From assembly GCA_964435165.1 (NCBI GenBank), contig CAYSXY010000020.1, forward strand, positions 1 to 34,746: DNA of 34,746 bases, in the 5' to 3' direction. Positions 25,750 through 34,720 of the stretch are shown here, piece by piece (position 1 is the stretch's first letter; the number at the start of each line of letters is the position of its first letter). The position numbers were made by a program, and so were the translations under genes. The DNA is from CAYSXY01 sp964435165 (GTDB lineage: Bacteria; Pseudomonadota; Alphaproteobacteria; Rickettsiales; RI-342). The notes beneath the pieces are model-generated. The model had not been told where the DNA came from, did not search any database, and was given only the letters and a program-made list of their open reading frames with translations.

Positions 25750-26114
25750 CAAAAAAAGCCATGACAGTTGATGACTCTAAAACCATGCGCGACATGGTGT
25801 CTTTTACACTCAAGAATGCCGGTTTTGACGTGCTGGAAGCCGAAGACGGAAAAGATGCGCTGGAGAAAATCGGCGATACACCCATGGACGTGATCATCAC
25901 GGACTTAAATATGCCGAATATGAATGGCATCGAACTGATACGCGAACTGCGCACCAAGCCTAATTATAGATTCACGCCTATTTTGATGCTGACGACCGAG
26001 AGCGACGGCAGCAAAAAAGAAGAAGGCAAGCAAGCCGGTGCCACCGGATGGATTGTGAAGCCATTCAATCCTGAAAAACTGATTCAGGTCGTCAATAAAG
26101 TGTGTCCGGAATAA
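25746..26114 (+). CDS. cheY: Chemotaxis response regulator CheY
   Basis: Single-domain receiver that takes phosphate from CheA and acts on the flagellar motor, or as a phosphate sink. The 123-residue product has the acidic pair D9-D10 (TVDDS), phospho-acceptor D53 (ITDLNMPNMNG), the conserved T83/T84 (LTTE) and K105 (VKPF). No output domain. I start it at the ATG at 25746 (AGGA eight bases upstream), overlapping the STAS gene stop; an ATG at 25737 would add three residues. It is 35 bases before cheA. Confidence 0.96.
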   Translation: MTKKAMTVDDSKTMRDMVSFTLKNAGFDVLEAEDGKDALEKIGDTPMDVIITDLNMPNMNGIELIRELRTKPNYRFTPILMLTTESDGSKKEEGKQAGATGWIVKPFNPEKLIQVVNKVCPE

Positions 26115-26149
26115 CGGTCGCCAGGTAACGGGGGAGGAGAACCGCGGCT

Positions 26150-28288
26150 ATGGATGAACTGTCGCAGTTCAAAGAGACATATATTACCGAATGTTTTGAA
26201 CTTCTCGAAGAGATGGAAGAGAAGCTTCTTTCGTTTGATGTGGATGCTCCGGATGTTGAAACGCTGCATGCAATTTTTCGTTGCGCTCATTCCATTAAGG
26301 GCGGCGCTGGCGCCTTTGGCTTCTCTCAAATCACCAATTTCACCCACATTGCGGAATATCTGCTCGACGCACTGCGCGAAGGTAAATTAACGCCAACGCG
26401 TGAGATGATCGATGATTTGCTGAAGTCAGTCGATGTTATCATGCAGATGGTGCGTGCTGCCCAGTCTGATGAGGTGTTGGCGGATGATTTTGGCAAGGAC
26501 TTATGTGACACGCTGGAGGCGTATGTCGAAGGGTCCGACGGTACGGTTCCGAGCGCCGCCAGCGATGATTCGACGCATGATATCACTGCATCCGAGAATA
26601 CAGGCGGCGAGACGCATTTTTATACTATCCGTTTTCTACCACATGAGCATCTCTTCAAAACAGGCAACGAACCGCTGCTTATTATCCGGGAATTAAAAAC
26701 TCTGGGCGATGTCACTGTGACGGTCGATATGGAGAAATTACCACCGCTCGAATCGCTTGATCCTGAAATCTGCTATTTATCCTGGCAGATTGAGTTGGAA
26801 AGCGACAAGCCGCGCTCCATGGTCGAAGAAGTGTTTGAATTCGTTGAAGATGCCTGCGATCTGGAAATCGAAGAACTGGCGGGTTTAAGCTTGCCGCCGC
26901 GCCCAGCAGAATCCGACGAAGAGGCGTCGTCCGTCTCCAATGAAGATAGTGCTGCCGCGCCTGTCGACACCCAGCCATCATCACATAATGCGCCGGCTGC
27001 TGAAACGACGAAGACGGCCCAACCTACCCCGGCCAAAGCCCCGCAAGAAGCCCAGCCAACGGCGGCAAAATCCATGCCGACCACCTCTATTCGAGTTGAT
27101 CTGGATAAAATCGACAAGCTGGTCAATCTGGTAGGCGAGCTGGTGATCACCCAGGCAATGCTGCAGGCGCAAACGCGTGAATTGCAGATTGATCAATATC
27201 CGGCGCTGCTTTCCGGCGTCGGTGAATTGTCGCAACATACGCGTGAATTGCAGGAAGCCGTGATGTCGGTTCGTATGCAACCGGTCAAATCCATTTTTTC
27301 GCGGATGCCACGCATCGTGCGCGACCTCTCCGGCAAGCTGAACAAAGAAATCAAGCTGGAGATGGAGGGCGAGAATACGGAAGTCGATAAAACCGTGATC
27401 GAACAACTGGGTGACCCGCTGACACATATGATTCGCAACGCGGTAGACCATGGCATTGAGCAGCCAGAGGTTCGTGTGGCCGCGGGCAAGCCTGCGGAAG
27501 GCACGATTATTCTCAGCGCATCGCATCGCGGCGGGCGCATTGTGATTGAAATCAGCGATGATGGCGGCGGTATTAATCGTGAGCGCGTGTTGTCCATTGC
27601 TCAGTCTAAAGGGCTGGTTCCCGAGCATCATCAACTGGATGATTTCGAGATTGACAATCTGGTCTTCATGCCGGGCTTTTCGACCGCTGAAGAAGTGACG
27701 GATATTTCCGGACGCGGTGTCGGCATGGATGTGGTGAAGCGAAATATCGAAGCATTAGGCGGCACTGTGCATATTCGCTCCCGTCCTGGCAAAGGGTCAC
27801 GGTTTGTGGTCTCACTGCCTCTGACATTGGCTATTTTAGACGGCATGATCGTGCGCGTCGGTGAAGAACATTTCATCATTCCCATCGCCAACATCATTGA
27901 AACGACACGCCCGGCCAAGGACGATGTGCGCAAAATTGCCGATGGCAACGACCTGATCGATTTTCGCGGTGAATATGTCTCCCTGCTCTATCTGCATGAG
28001 CAGTTTGGCTGCCGCAATGCCATTCACGAAGCCTATGACGCACTTGTGGTGCTGGCTGAGAGTGGTGAAGATAAGCTCGGCCTGGTGGTGGATGAACTTA
28101 TCGGGCAGCAGCAAGTCGTCATTAAGAGTCTGGAAGCCAATGCTGACCCGGTGGGCGGCATTTCCGGCGCGACCATTCTGGGAGATGGGAAAGTGTCACT
28201 CATTCTCGATATCACTCAGTTGCAGCGGATGAATCATCAGGGACGCGATGGGCGTTCGATGCTGGACAAGGAGGCCGTTGCCGCATGA
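26150..28288 (+). CDS. cheA: Chemotaxis histidine kinase CheA
   Basis: Receptor-coupled kinase that phosphorylates CheY and CheB. The 712-residue product has all five regions. P1 Hpt carries phospho-H47 (RCAHSIKGGAGAFGF). P2-like regulator-binding domain at about 158-245. An Ala/Pro-rich linker spans about 255-310. P3 dimerisation helices start at DKIDKLVNLVGELVI. In the P4 ATPase are the N box near 422-436 (DPLTHMIRNAVDHG), G1 DDGGG at 470 and G2 GRGVGMD at 521. P5, CheW-like, runs from about 575 to the end. A GGAGGAG site precedes the ATG. Fully intact. Confidence 0.98.
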   Translation: MDELSQFKETYITECFELLEEMEEKLLSFDVDAPDVETLHAIFRCAHSIKGGAGAFGFSQITNFTHIAEYLLDALREGKLTPTREMIDDLLKSVDVIMQMVRAAQSDEVLADDFGKDLCDTLEAYVEGSDGTVPSAASDDSTHDITASENTGGETHFYTIRFLPHEHLFKTGNEPLLIIRELKTLGDVTVTVDMEKLPPLESLDPEICYLSWQIELESDKPRSMVEEVFEFVEDACDLEIEELAGLSLPPRPAESDEEASSVSNEDSAAAPVDTQPSSHNAPAAETTKTAQPTPAKAPQEAQPTAAKSMPTTSIRVDLDKIDKLVNLVGELVITQAMLQAQTRELQIDQYPALLSGVGELSQHTRELQEAVMSVRMQPVKSIFSRMPRIVRDLSGKLNKEIKLEMEGENTEVDKTVIEQLGDPLTHMIRNAVDHGIEQPEVRVAAGKPAEGTIILSASHRGGRIVIEISDDGGGINRERVLSIAQSKGLVPEHHQLDDFEIDNLVFMPGFSTAEEVTDISGRGVGMDVVKRNIEALGGTVHIRSRPGKGSRFVVSLPLTLAILDGMIVRVGEEHFIIPIANIIETTRPAKDDVRKIADGNDLIDFRGEYVSLLYLHEQFGCRNAIHEAYDALVVLAESGEDKLGLVVDELIGQQQVVIKSLEANADPVGGISGATILGDGKVSLILDITQLQRMNHQGRDGRSMLDKEAVAA

Positions 28289-28331
28289 TCTACACTATTT
28301 CATTCAGTCATCAACCGATATGGAGTCACCT

Positions 28332-28877
28332 ATGAGTGGGGCCGAAGCACAAGCCGTAGCGATCACTGACGAGGAGGACGCCGATGGCGTCGAAGCAGCG
28401 GAAACCTGCCAGTTTCTGACCTTTACTGTTGGCAGTGAAGAATATGGTGTTGATATTATGAAAGTGCGGGAGATTAAAGCCTGGACCGAAACAACGCGCT
28501 TGCCCAACACACCTGAATTTATGTTGGGCGTGATGAATCTTCGCGGCAGCATCATTCCCATTTTCGATCTGCGCTGTCGCTTCGGCATGGGGTTGACGGA
28601 TGCGAATGAAAAAAATGTCGTGATCATTATCGCCGTACAGGAGCGCATTATCGGCATTCTGGTTGATACCGTCTCGGACATCCTCACCACCGATGCTGGT
28701 CAGATCAAGCCTGCACCGAAAATGGAAACCGTTGATGATGAATTTCTCTGTGGCTTGATTTCTCAGGAGGAGCGCATGGTCGCTCTGCTGGATGTGGAAT
28801 ATCTGTTTGACCGTGAAACCCTGGAACAGGCTGACAGCAAAGCGGCGACATCCAAGCCTCAGGAGAACACATCATGA
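28332..28877 (+). CDS. cheW: Chemotaxis coupling protein CheW
   Basis: Adaptor linking receptors to CheA. The 181-residue product has a short acidic start, then the CheW fold with FLTFTVGSEEYGVDIMKVREI, LPNTPEFMLGVMNLRGSIIPIFDLR (conserved N-L-R-G) and ILVDTVSDI. A Ser/Lys/Glu tail ends it. I start it at the ATG at 28332, with GGAG six bases upstream; in-frame starts at 28248 or 28320 overlap or crowd the cheA end. It is 43 bases after cheA. Its stop overlaps the start of a small ORF (ATGA, 28874-28877). Confidence 0.96.
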   Translation: MSGAEAQAVAITDEEDADGVEAAETCQFLTFTVGSEEYGVDIMKVREIKAWTETTRLPNTPEFMLGVMNLRGSIIPIFDLRCRFGMGLTDANEKNVVIIIAVQERIIGILVDTVSDILTTDAGQIKPAPKMETVDDEFLCGLISQEERMVALLDVEYLFDRETLEQADSKAATSKPQENTS

Positions 28878-28999
28878 CGCGAACATTCCTGGGCCTTACA
28901 GGCATTACATCAGCATATCCTCGGCGAGCGATCGCCAAATCACATACAGAGTCAATTATATTAATTCATGCGAGATATGGGGGACAGTCACATGATTAA
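28874..28999 (+). CDS. Candidate 41-codon small ORF bridging cheW and mcp
   Basis: Starts with ATG at 28874 overlapping the cheW stop (ATGA), with AGGAG eight bases upstream, and ends at 28999, eight bases past the mcp start at 28992. The predicted peptide (MTRTFLGLTGITSAYPRR...) is basic with a central hydrophobic patch (ESIILIHAR). I know of no family. The interlocking with both neighbours is what a translated, coupled ORF would look like, but the peptide itself has no supporting feature and this could be chance. Confidence 0.35.
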   Translation: MTRTFLGLTGITSAYPRRAIAKSHTESIILIHARYGGQSHD

Positions 29000-31900
29000 C
29001 GCACTCGCCACGATGAAAATACAAACTAAATTATTCTGGGGGTTTGGGATTATCCTGGTCCTGTTGGCGGCGATCAGCCTCACCGCTCAGGAAGGGCTCG
29101 GCACAGCCGATTCCGGCTTTAGTGACTATCGACAACTGGCACGGCAAAATAGTGCCATTGCAACGGCTGAGACTTATCTCCTGATGACGCGCATGAGCGC
29201 CAAAGATTATATGATTAATGGCACACCTGCCTTACAGCAAGAAACAGCACGTCATGCCGCGCAAACCACGGCTGCTATTGATGAAGCACTGCTTCGTGTT
29301 CAAGATCCGGAACGCAAAGCCATGCTTCAGGAGCAACAAACGGCTATTCAAACCTACGCACAGCAGTTTGAGTTGGCTGTCACCGAGCAGGAACGTCGGA
29401 ATACCTTCGTGAGAGACATGGACAGTATTGGCCCTGCCATGCACGAAAAACTGAACCGCATTATTGATTCAGCCGCGCAAAGCGGCAGCATGGAAGAGGT
29501 GTTTTTGACCTCGCAAATGCTTGACGATGTGATGTTGGTTCGCTTCAACGCCTATCGTTTTTTGGTCAATAATGATCAGGCCTCTTATGAAGCGGTCATG
29601 ACTCATATCGATGAAGCGCTGAACCTGAAAGATCGCTTTATTGCCTTAACGGCAAGCAGTGAACGGTTGGCGCTCAAACGTGATGTGGTGAGAAATATCG
29701 AAGAGTATCGCACCGCATTTCAAGGCGCTTACAATGCGATTACAGCCCGCAATACCATACGCAGCACACAGCTGGATGTGATCGGGCCGGAATTAATGTC
29801 GGCTATGTATGATTTTCGTAATCATGTGACGACCGAACTCGACACCATTGGTCCGAAAACAGAATCAACCGTTCATGAGTCATTGCTCTTTAGCCAGACC
29901 CTAGCCTTGATCAGCATTGTCATCGGCCTGCTGGCTGCTGTGACGATTGGCCGCGGAATCTCCCAACCTGTTCGCCGCATGGCAGATGCCTTGCAGGATA
30001 TTGCCGCCGGTAAAAAACCGGACATTCCTTATCTGGATGCGCAAAATGAAATGGGTGATATTGCACGCTCGGTCAATGCCATCAATGAAAACAGCCAAAA
30101 CTCTCAACGCATTCAAAGTGCGCTGGATGTGGTGACGAGTAATGTAATGATGGCCGACAGCGATTTGAATATTGTCTATGTCAACAATTCGGTTCAGAAG
30201 ATGCTGAAAAATGCACAGGATGACATCAAGCAGGATCTGCCGAATTTTGACGCGGATAAACTGATCGGCGTCAACATCGATGATTTTCATAAGAATCCAA
30301 GCCATCAGCGACGGATGCTTGAACATTTGACCCAATCTTATGATACCAGCATCAGTGTTGGCGGGCGTCTGTTTGATCTGATTGCGACACCGGTCTTCAA
30401 TAACGACGGTGAACGCCTGGGCACCGTGGTGGAATGGCAGGATGTGACCGAATCGCGCGCGGCAGAAGAACGGGCGACGCGCGTTCAAACCTCGCTCGAT
30501 TGTGTGACCTCCAACGTTATGGTCGCCGATGAGAATAATGTCGTCATCTATATGAACCCGGCAGTGGAAGCGACATTGCGTAATGCAGAAGCTGATTTGC
30601 GCAGGGATCTGCCGAATTTCAATGTCTCTACGATCGTCGGCACCAATATTGATGATTTCCACAAAAACCCGGAACATCAGCGCGGTATGCTCAAAGGGCT
30701 GACCTCGACTTATCACACCAGCATCAAGGTGGGTGGCCGTACTTTTGCCCTGATTGCGAGCCCGATTTTCAGTGACGATAATCAACGGCTTGGCACCGTT
30801 GTGGAATGGGCCGATAAAACGGCTGAACTGGCCATTGAAGAGGAAATTAATACCGTGGTGGAAGCCGCCTCGCGCGGGGACTTTACCAAGCGGCTTGACC
30901 TGGAAGGGAAGGAAGGATTCTTCCGTAAACTGTCAGAAGGCGTTAATCAAATTGGTGAAGTGTCTTATTCCGGCCTCAGCGAAGTCGTCAGCGTCATTCG
31001 CTCGCTATCCGGTGGGGATTTAACGCAGCGTATTGAAGGTGAATATCAGGGCATGTTTGATGATATCAAACAGTCACTGAACGACACCATTAACAAGCTT
31101 AAGCACACCGTCTCGAGTATCAAGCAATCATCTGAGTCGGTTAATAGTGCTGCGGGTGAAATTTCCGCCGGCAGTACGGACTTGTCTCAACGGACAGAAG
31201 AACAGGCTTCCAACCTGGAAGAGACCGCTGCTTCGATGGAGGAACTCACGGCAACAGTGCGTCAAAATACGGAGAATGCCGAAAATGCCAACCAGTTGAC
31301 GACTAATGCCAAAAACATTGCCGAGAAAGGTGGCAATGTCGTCGGCAACGCCGTGGATGCGATGAAGAATATCGAAGAATCGTCGCAGAAAATTGCCGAT
31401 ATTATCGGGGTGATTGATGAAATTGCCTTCCAGACTAACTTGCTGGCGCTTAATGCGGCGGTCGAGGCTGCCCGCGCCGGTGAGGCCGGCAAAGGCTTCG
31501 CCGTGGTGGCATCGGAAGTACGTTCCCTCGCTGGACGCTCCGCATCGGCCTCGAAAGAGATCAAGCAGCTTATCAATGAAAGCTGTCAGGAAGTTGCTTC
31601 CGGAGCCGATCTGGTGAATGAGGCAGGCGAGACACTGACAGAGATCGTTAGCGCCGTACAGGAAGTTGCTGAAATCATGCAGGAAATCGCCTCGGCCAGC
31701 ACACAGCAATCGGCCGGTATTGATGAGATCAACACCGCCATCACTCAGATGGACGAAGTCACGCAGCAAAATGCCGCCCTGGTGGAAGAAAACACCGCGG
31801 CTGCTCAGTCCTTAGCAAACCAGGCGGTCGAGCTAGAAGAGCTGATGCGCTTCTTCACCATTGACGAAGAAGCCGATGGGATGCCGAGCTATAGTGCTCC

Positions 31901-32072
31901 GACAGTAAAAACGGCAAATGCTGAGCCACCGAAAGCGGCCAATAGCCCATCGCCCAAAACCACGAACGGGTCAGGGGCGCGCAAGGACGCCGCCCCTGCG
32001 AAGGCGGTCGCTGCCGGTGGTAAGCGTACCATCACGCAGGACTCCTATGATGAGGGGTGGGAAGAGTTTTGA
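28992..32072 (+). CDS. Methyl-accepting chemotaxis protein with tandem PAS domains and C-terminal GWEEF
   Basis: A 1026-residue chemoreceptor. N-terminal membrane helix (about 12-32), periplasmic helical ligand domain to about 300, second membrane helix (about 301-322), HAMP, two tandem PAS domains (about 373-496 and 497-620). A second HAMP-like segment follows (two GDFTKRLD / GDLTQRIEG motifs), then the methylation helices and signalling tip with EIAFQTNLLALNAAVEAARAGE near 810. The protein ends DEGWEEF; the xWxxF pentapeptide matches the NWETF-type tether bound by CheR/CheB. I start it at the ATG at 28992 (GGGGA seven bases upstream) rather than 28968. It could sense both an external ligand and an internal PAS cue. 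Confidence 0.95.
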   Translation: MINALATMKIQTKLFWGFGIILVLLAAISLTAQEGLGTADSGFSDYRQLARQNSAIATAETYLLMTRMSAKDYMINGTPALQQETARHAAQTTAAIDEALLRVQDPERKAMLQEQQTAIQTYAQQFELAVTEQERRNTFVRDMDSIGPAMHEKLNRIIDSAAQSGSMEEVFLTSQMLDDVMLVRFNAYRFLVNNDQASYEAVMTHIDEALNLKDRFIALTASSERLALKRDVVRNIEEYRTAFQGAYNAITARNTIRSTQLDVIGPELMSAMYDFRNHVTTELDTIGPKTESTVHESLLFSQTLALISIVIGLLAAVTIGRGISQPVRRMADALQDIAAGKKPDIPYLDAQNEMGDIARSVNAINENSQNSQRIQSALDVVTSNVMMADSDLNIVYVNNSVQKMLKNAQDDIKQDLPNFDADKLIGVNIDDFHKNPSHQRRMLEHLTQSYDTSISVGGRLFDLIATPVFNNDGERLGTVVEWQDVTESRAAEERATRVQTSLDCVTSNVMVADENNVVIYMNPAVEATLRNAEADLRRDLPNFNVSTIVGTNIDDFHKNPEHQRGMLKGLTSTYHTSIKVGGRTFALIASPIFSDDNQRLGTVVEWADKTAELAIEEEINTVVEAASRGDFTKRLDLEGKEGFFRKLSEGVNQIGEVSYSGLSEVVSVIRSLSGGDLTQRIEGEYQGMFDDIKQSLNDTINKLKHTVSSIKQSSESVNSAAGEISAGSTDLSQRTEEQASNLEETAASMEELTATVRQNTENAENANQLTTNAKNIAEKGGNVVGNAVDAMKNIEESSQKIADIIGVIDEIAFQTNLLALNAAVEAARAGEAGKGFAVVASEVRSLAGRSASASKEIKQLINESCQEVASGADLVNEAGETLTEIVSAVQEVAEIMQEIASASTQQSAGIDEINTAITQMDEVTQQNAALVEENTAAAQSLANQAVELEELMRFFTIDEEADGMPSYSAPTVKTANAEPPKAANSPSPKTTNGSGARKDAAPAKAVAAGGKRTITQDSYDEGWEEF
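30109..30852 (+). repeat. Tandem duplication of the PAS-encoding segment in the mcp gene
   Basis: Two copies of about 372 bases lie head to tail (30109-30480 and 30481-30852). Shared protein landmarks are TSNVM, RDLPNF/QDLPNF, NIDDFHKNP-x-HQR-x-ML, and GTVVEW. The copies clearly come from one ancestor but have diverged in sequence. Confidence 0.8.
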
Positions 32073-32148
32073 TTATTCGACTCTTGTGCGGGCAGTATCA
32101 CGGAATGCCGCCCGCCCTTCCTTTACTCCTCATGGATTTGTGTGATTG

Positions 32149-32997
32149 ATGCCTGCCTTAAAACAACAGGAATTCGCGTTTAGCGATAAGGACTTCAAGC
32201 AGCTTACCGGGCTGGTCTATGACCGGACGGGTATTGTGCTGGCCGATCATAAAAAGCCCATGGTCTACAGTCGGCTGGCGAAAAGATTGCGAATGCTGGG
32301 GCTGCATGATTTCCGTGATTATATTGATCTTGTCACCAGCGAACGGGGCACAGATGAAGTGGTGAATTTTGTTAATGCCATCACGACGAACCTCACCAGT
32401 TTTTTTCGCGAGGCCCATCATTTTGAACATCTGGGCCAGCATTTGAAAGAACGCACCTCCAAACCCTTGGCAAGTGGGGATAAGCGTATTCGCATCTGGT
32501 CGGCCGGGTGCTCTTCGGGCATGGAGCCATACAGTATTGCCATGACCGTCTTATCATCGGTTGATGCGCTCTCGCGCTGGGATATTAAAATTCTGGCGAC
32601 TGATATTGACACGAATATGCTCGATATCGGCTCTGCCGGTATTTATCCGGAGGACGCTTTCTCCAGCATGGATGCCAAGAAAGTCGATACGTTCACCAAG
32701 CCGGTGACGCACGAAGGCAAACCCTGCCGACGGCTGAATGAGAATGTCCGTGAATTGATTGCCTTCAAGCGGTTAAATCTGCTGGATCGCTGGCCGATGA
32801 AAGGGTCGTTTGATATTATTTTCTGCCGAAATGTGGTGATTTATTTTGATAAAGAAACGCAGCGCCCTTTATTCAACCGCTATGCAGACATCATGCGTGA
32901 TGACGGGTTGTTATATATTGGGCATTCAGAAAATCTGCACACTGTGTCTGACCGTTTTGAGTTACTCGGTCGCACGATATATAAACGGATTCGCTGA
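32149..32997 (+). CDS. cheR: Chemotaxis protein methyltransferase CheR
   Basis: Methylates glutamates on chemoreceptors using S-adenosylmethionine. The 282-residue product has the N-terminal helical domain (KQLTGLVYDRTGIVL), the SAM-binding loop GCSSGMEPYS at 120-129, LATDIDTNML and the C-terminal DIIFCRNVVIYFD followed by GLLYIGHSENL. The usual loop is G-E-E-P-Y-S; here the first glutamate is methionine, although the second, more important one is kept. I start it at the ATG at 32149; a TTG three bases earlier is possible. The ribosome site is weak. It is 76 bases after mcp and its stop overlaps cheD by one base. Confidence 0.96.
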   Translation: MPALKQQEFAFSDKDFKQLTGLVYDRTGIVLADHKKPMVYSRLAKRLRMLGLHDFRDYIDLVTSERGTDEVVNFVNAITTNLTSFFREAHHFEHLGQHLKERTSKPLASGDKRIRIWSAGCSSGMEPYSIAMTVLSSVDALSRWDIKILATDIDTNMLDIGSAGIYPEDAFSSMDAKKVDTFTKPVTHEGKPCRRLNENVRELIAFKRLNLLDRWPMKGSFDIIFCRNVVIYFDKETQRPLFNRYADIMRDDGLLYIGHSENLHTVSDRFELLGRTIYKRIR

Positions 32998-33662
32998 TGA
33001 AACAGATACCAACCTCAGGTGAAAGCCCTTTCCGACGCCGAACGGATGCGGAGCCAAACCAGGCCGGCGATTATTACTCCGGTGCCAAGCGCTATTTTGA
33101 TCAGAATTTTGAGGTGACGGTCATCAAACTCTATTCGGGTGAATGCTATGTCACGGATCAACCGGGTGAGATGATCATGACGATTCTCGGCTCATGCATC
33201 TCTGCCTGCATGCGAGACCCATCTACTGGTATTGGCGGGATGAATCATTTTCTGCTTCCAGGTAATGTCGATGATGCCGAAATGCGCGCATCGAATGATG
33301 CGGATCGCTATGGCGCTTTTGCCATGGAGAACCTCATTAATGGCATTATGAAACTAGGTGGCCGCAAGGAAAATCTGGAAGTGAAGCTATTCGGTGGCGG
33401 CAATGTGACCAGCAGTTCGGCTATGATTGGCTCGAAAAATGTCTCATTCGTCCACAAATTTATGAAAAATGAGGGATTGCGTGTCGTCTCCGAAGATTTG
33501 GGAGGCACCCACCCGCGTCGTCTGCATTATTTTCCGGATACAGGCAAAGTGATGATGCGCAAATTACGACGCAAAGAAGATATGCGCATTGTGGAACGCG
33601 AGAAAACCTACCAACGCTCAATTACACAGCAGGATACCGGTAATGATGTTGAATTGTTTTAA
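32997..33662 (+). CDS. cheD: Chemoreceptor glutamine deamidase CheD
   Basis: Deamidates receptor glutamines to glutamates, making sites for CheR/CheB. The 221-residue product has the catalytic cysteine C67 in ILGSCISACM and the histidine H84 in IGGMNHFLLPG, plus the expected VKLFGGGNV and NVSFVHKFM segments. Longer than minimal CheD (about 160 residues): it has an extra basic/acidic start of about 40 residues and a charged C-terminal tail. Its ATG shares one base with the cheR stop (TGATG), so it is coupled to cheR. Confidence 0.94.
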   Translation: MKQIPTSGESPFRRRTDAEPNQAGDYYSGAKRYFDQNFEVTVIKLYSGECYVTDQPGEMIMTILGSCISACMRDPSTGIGGMNHFLLPGNVDDAEMRASNDADRYGAFAMENLINGIMKLGGRKENLEVKLFGGGNVTSSSAMIGSKNVSFVHKFMKNEGLRVVSEDLGGTHPRRLHYFPDTGKVMMRKLRRKEDMRIVEREKTYQRSITQQDTGNDVELF

Positions 33663-33680
33663 CAAGAGTGCGTGTTGCTG

Positions 33681-34712
33681 ATGTCAAAGCAGATGATACG
33701 AACCATTGTGATCGACGATTCAGCGTTTATTCGACGCCTATTGGCGGATATATTGGATAGTGCGCCGGATATCGAGGTTGTGGCCACGGCGGTCGATGTG
33801 CAGGATGCACGGCAAAAAATCAAACAGCATAACCCTGATGTCGTCACCCTGGATATTGAAATGCCGGGCATGGATGGCATCGCTTTTCTTGAAAAAATCA
33901 TGACATTGCGGCCCATGCCGGTGGTGATGGTCTCAACGCTGACAAAAAAAGGGGCCGAAGCAACGCTCCGCTGTTTGGAGATCGGCGCCGTTGATTATAT
34001 CCCCAAACCCGAGCATGCCACGGCCGTGAATACAATCCGCCAGGAGCTGATTGCCAAAGTGCGCGCTGCCGCCCGTGCAAACATTCGTCCTTCTTCTGTG
34101 GCAGCCCGACCTGGCGCCGCACTTCAGCTTCGTAAGCGCAACGCGATCTCGTTGGTGGCTATTGGGGCCTCTACCGGCGGGGTAGAAGCGCTGCGCGAGG
34201 TCATTCCTCCTCTCCCCTCCACGATGCCGCCGGTGGTGATTGTTCAGCATATGCCGGAGAAATTCACCGAGCCTTTTGCCAACCGCCTCAATGGTTTATC
34301 GACCATGACCGTCTCAGAAGCGCGCGATGGAGATAGGCTGGAAGATGGCCATGCATATATCGCCCCGGGTGGCAAACAACTGGCCTTAATCAAACGTGCT
34401 GGAGCGATCCACTGCGAATTGCAGGACGGCCCTCCCGTTTCCAGCCACAAACCGTCAGTTGATTTCACCTTTGATCTGGCGGCGGACATCGCCACTCCCA
34501 ACATGCTGGCTGTGATGCTGACAGGCATGGGCAAGGATGGAGCAAATGGAATGCTGAAGATTCGCGATAAAGGCGGTAAAACCTTAGGGCAGAATGAAGA
34601 TAGCTGTGTGGTGTATGGCATGCCGAAGGCGGCACGCATGAATGGCGCCGTGGAAAAGGAAGTACCGCTCAGCCGCATGGCACAGGCCATTGTCAATGCG
34701 TGTACAGCGTGA
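33681..34712 (+). CDS. cheB: Chemotaxis response regulator / receptor methylesterase CheB
   Basis: Removes methyl groups from receptors (and deamidates) when phosphorylated by CheA. The 343-residue product has an N-terminal receiver (acidic pair IDDS, phospho-acceptor D58 in TLDIEMPGMDG, K in IPKP), a linker at about 125-150, and the esterase domain with the Ser-His-Asp triad S164 (GASTGG), H190 (VQHMPEKFT) and D286 (LTGMGKDG). The start is uncertain: GTG 33672, ATG 33681 or ATG 33693 are all in frame. I chose 33681. It closes the set of adaptation enzymes, 18 bases after cheD. Confidence 0.97.
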   Translation: MSKQMIRTIVIDDSAFIRRLLADILDSAPDIEVVATAVDVQDARQKIKQHNPDVVTLDIEMPGMDGIAFLEKIMTLRPMPVVMVSTLTKKGAEATLRCLEIGAVDYIPKPEHATAVNTIRQELIAKVRAAARANIRPSSVAARPGAALQLRKRNAISLVAIGASTGGVEALREVIPPLPSTMPPVVIVQHMPEKFTEPFANRLNGLSTMTVSEARDGDRLEDGHAYIAPGGKQLALIKRAGAIHCELQDGPPVSSHKPSVDFTFDLAADIATPNMLAVMLTGMGKDGANGMLKIRDKGGKTLGQNEDSCVVYGMPKAARMNGAVEKEVPLSRMAQAIVNACTA

Positions 34713-34720
34713 GAAGGTGT

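Noticed and set aside
29901..30785. 294-codon frame antisense to the PAS region of mcp
   Set aside because: Mirror frame of a clearly coding region, with repeats that simply reflect the PAS duplication.
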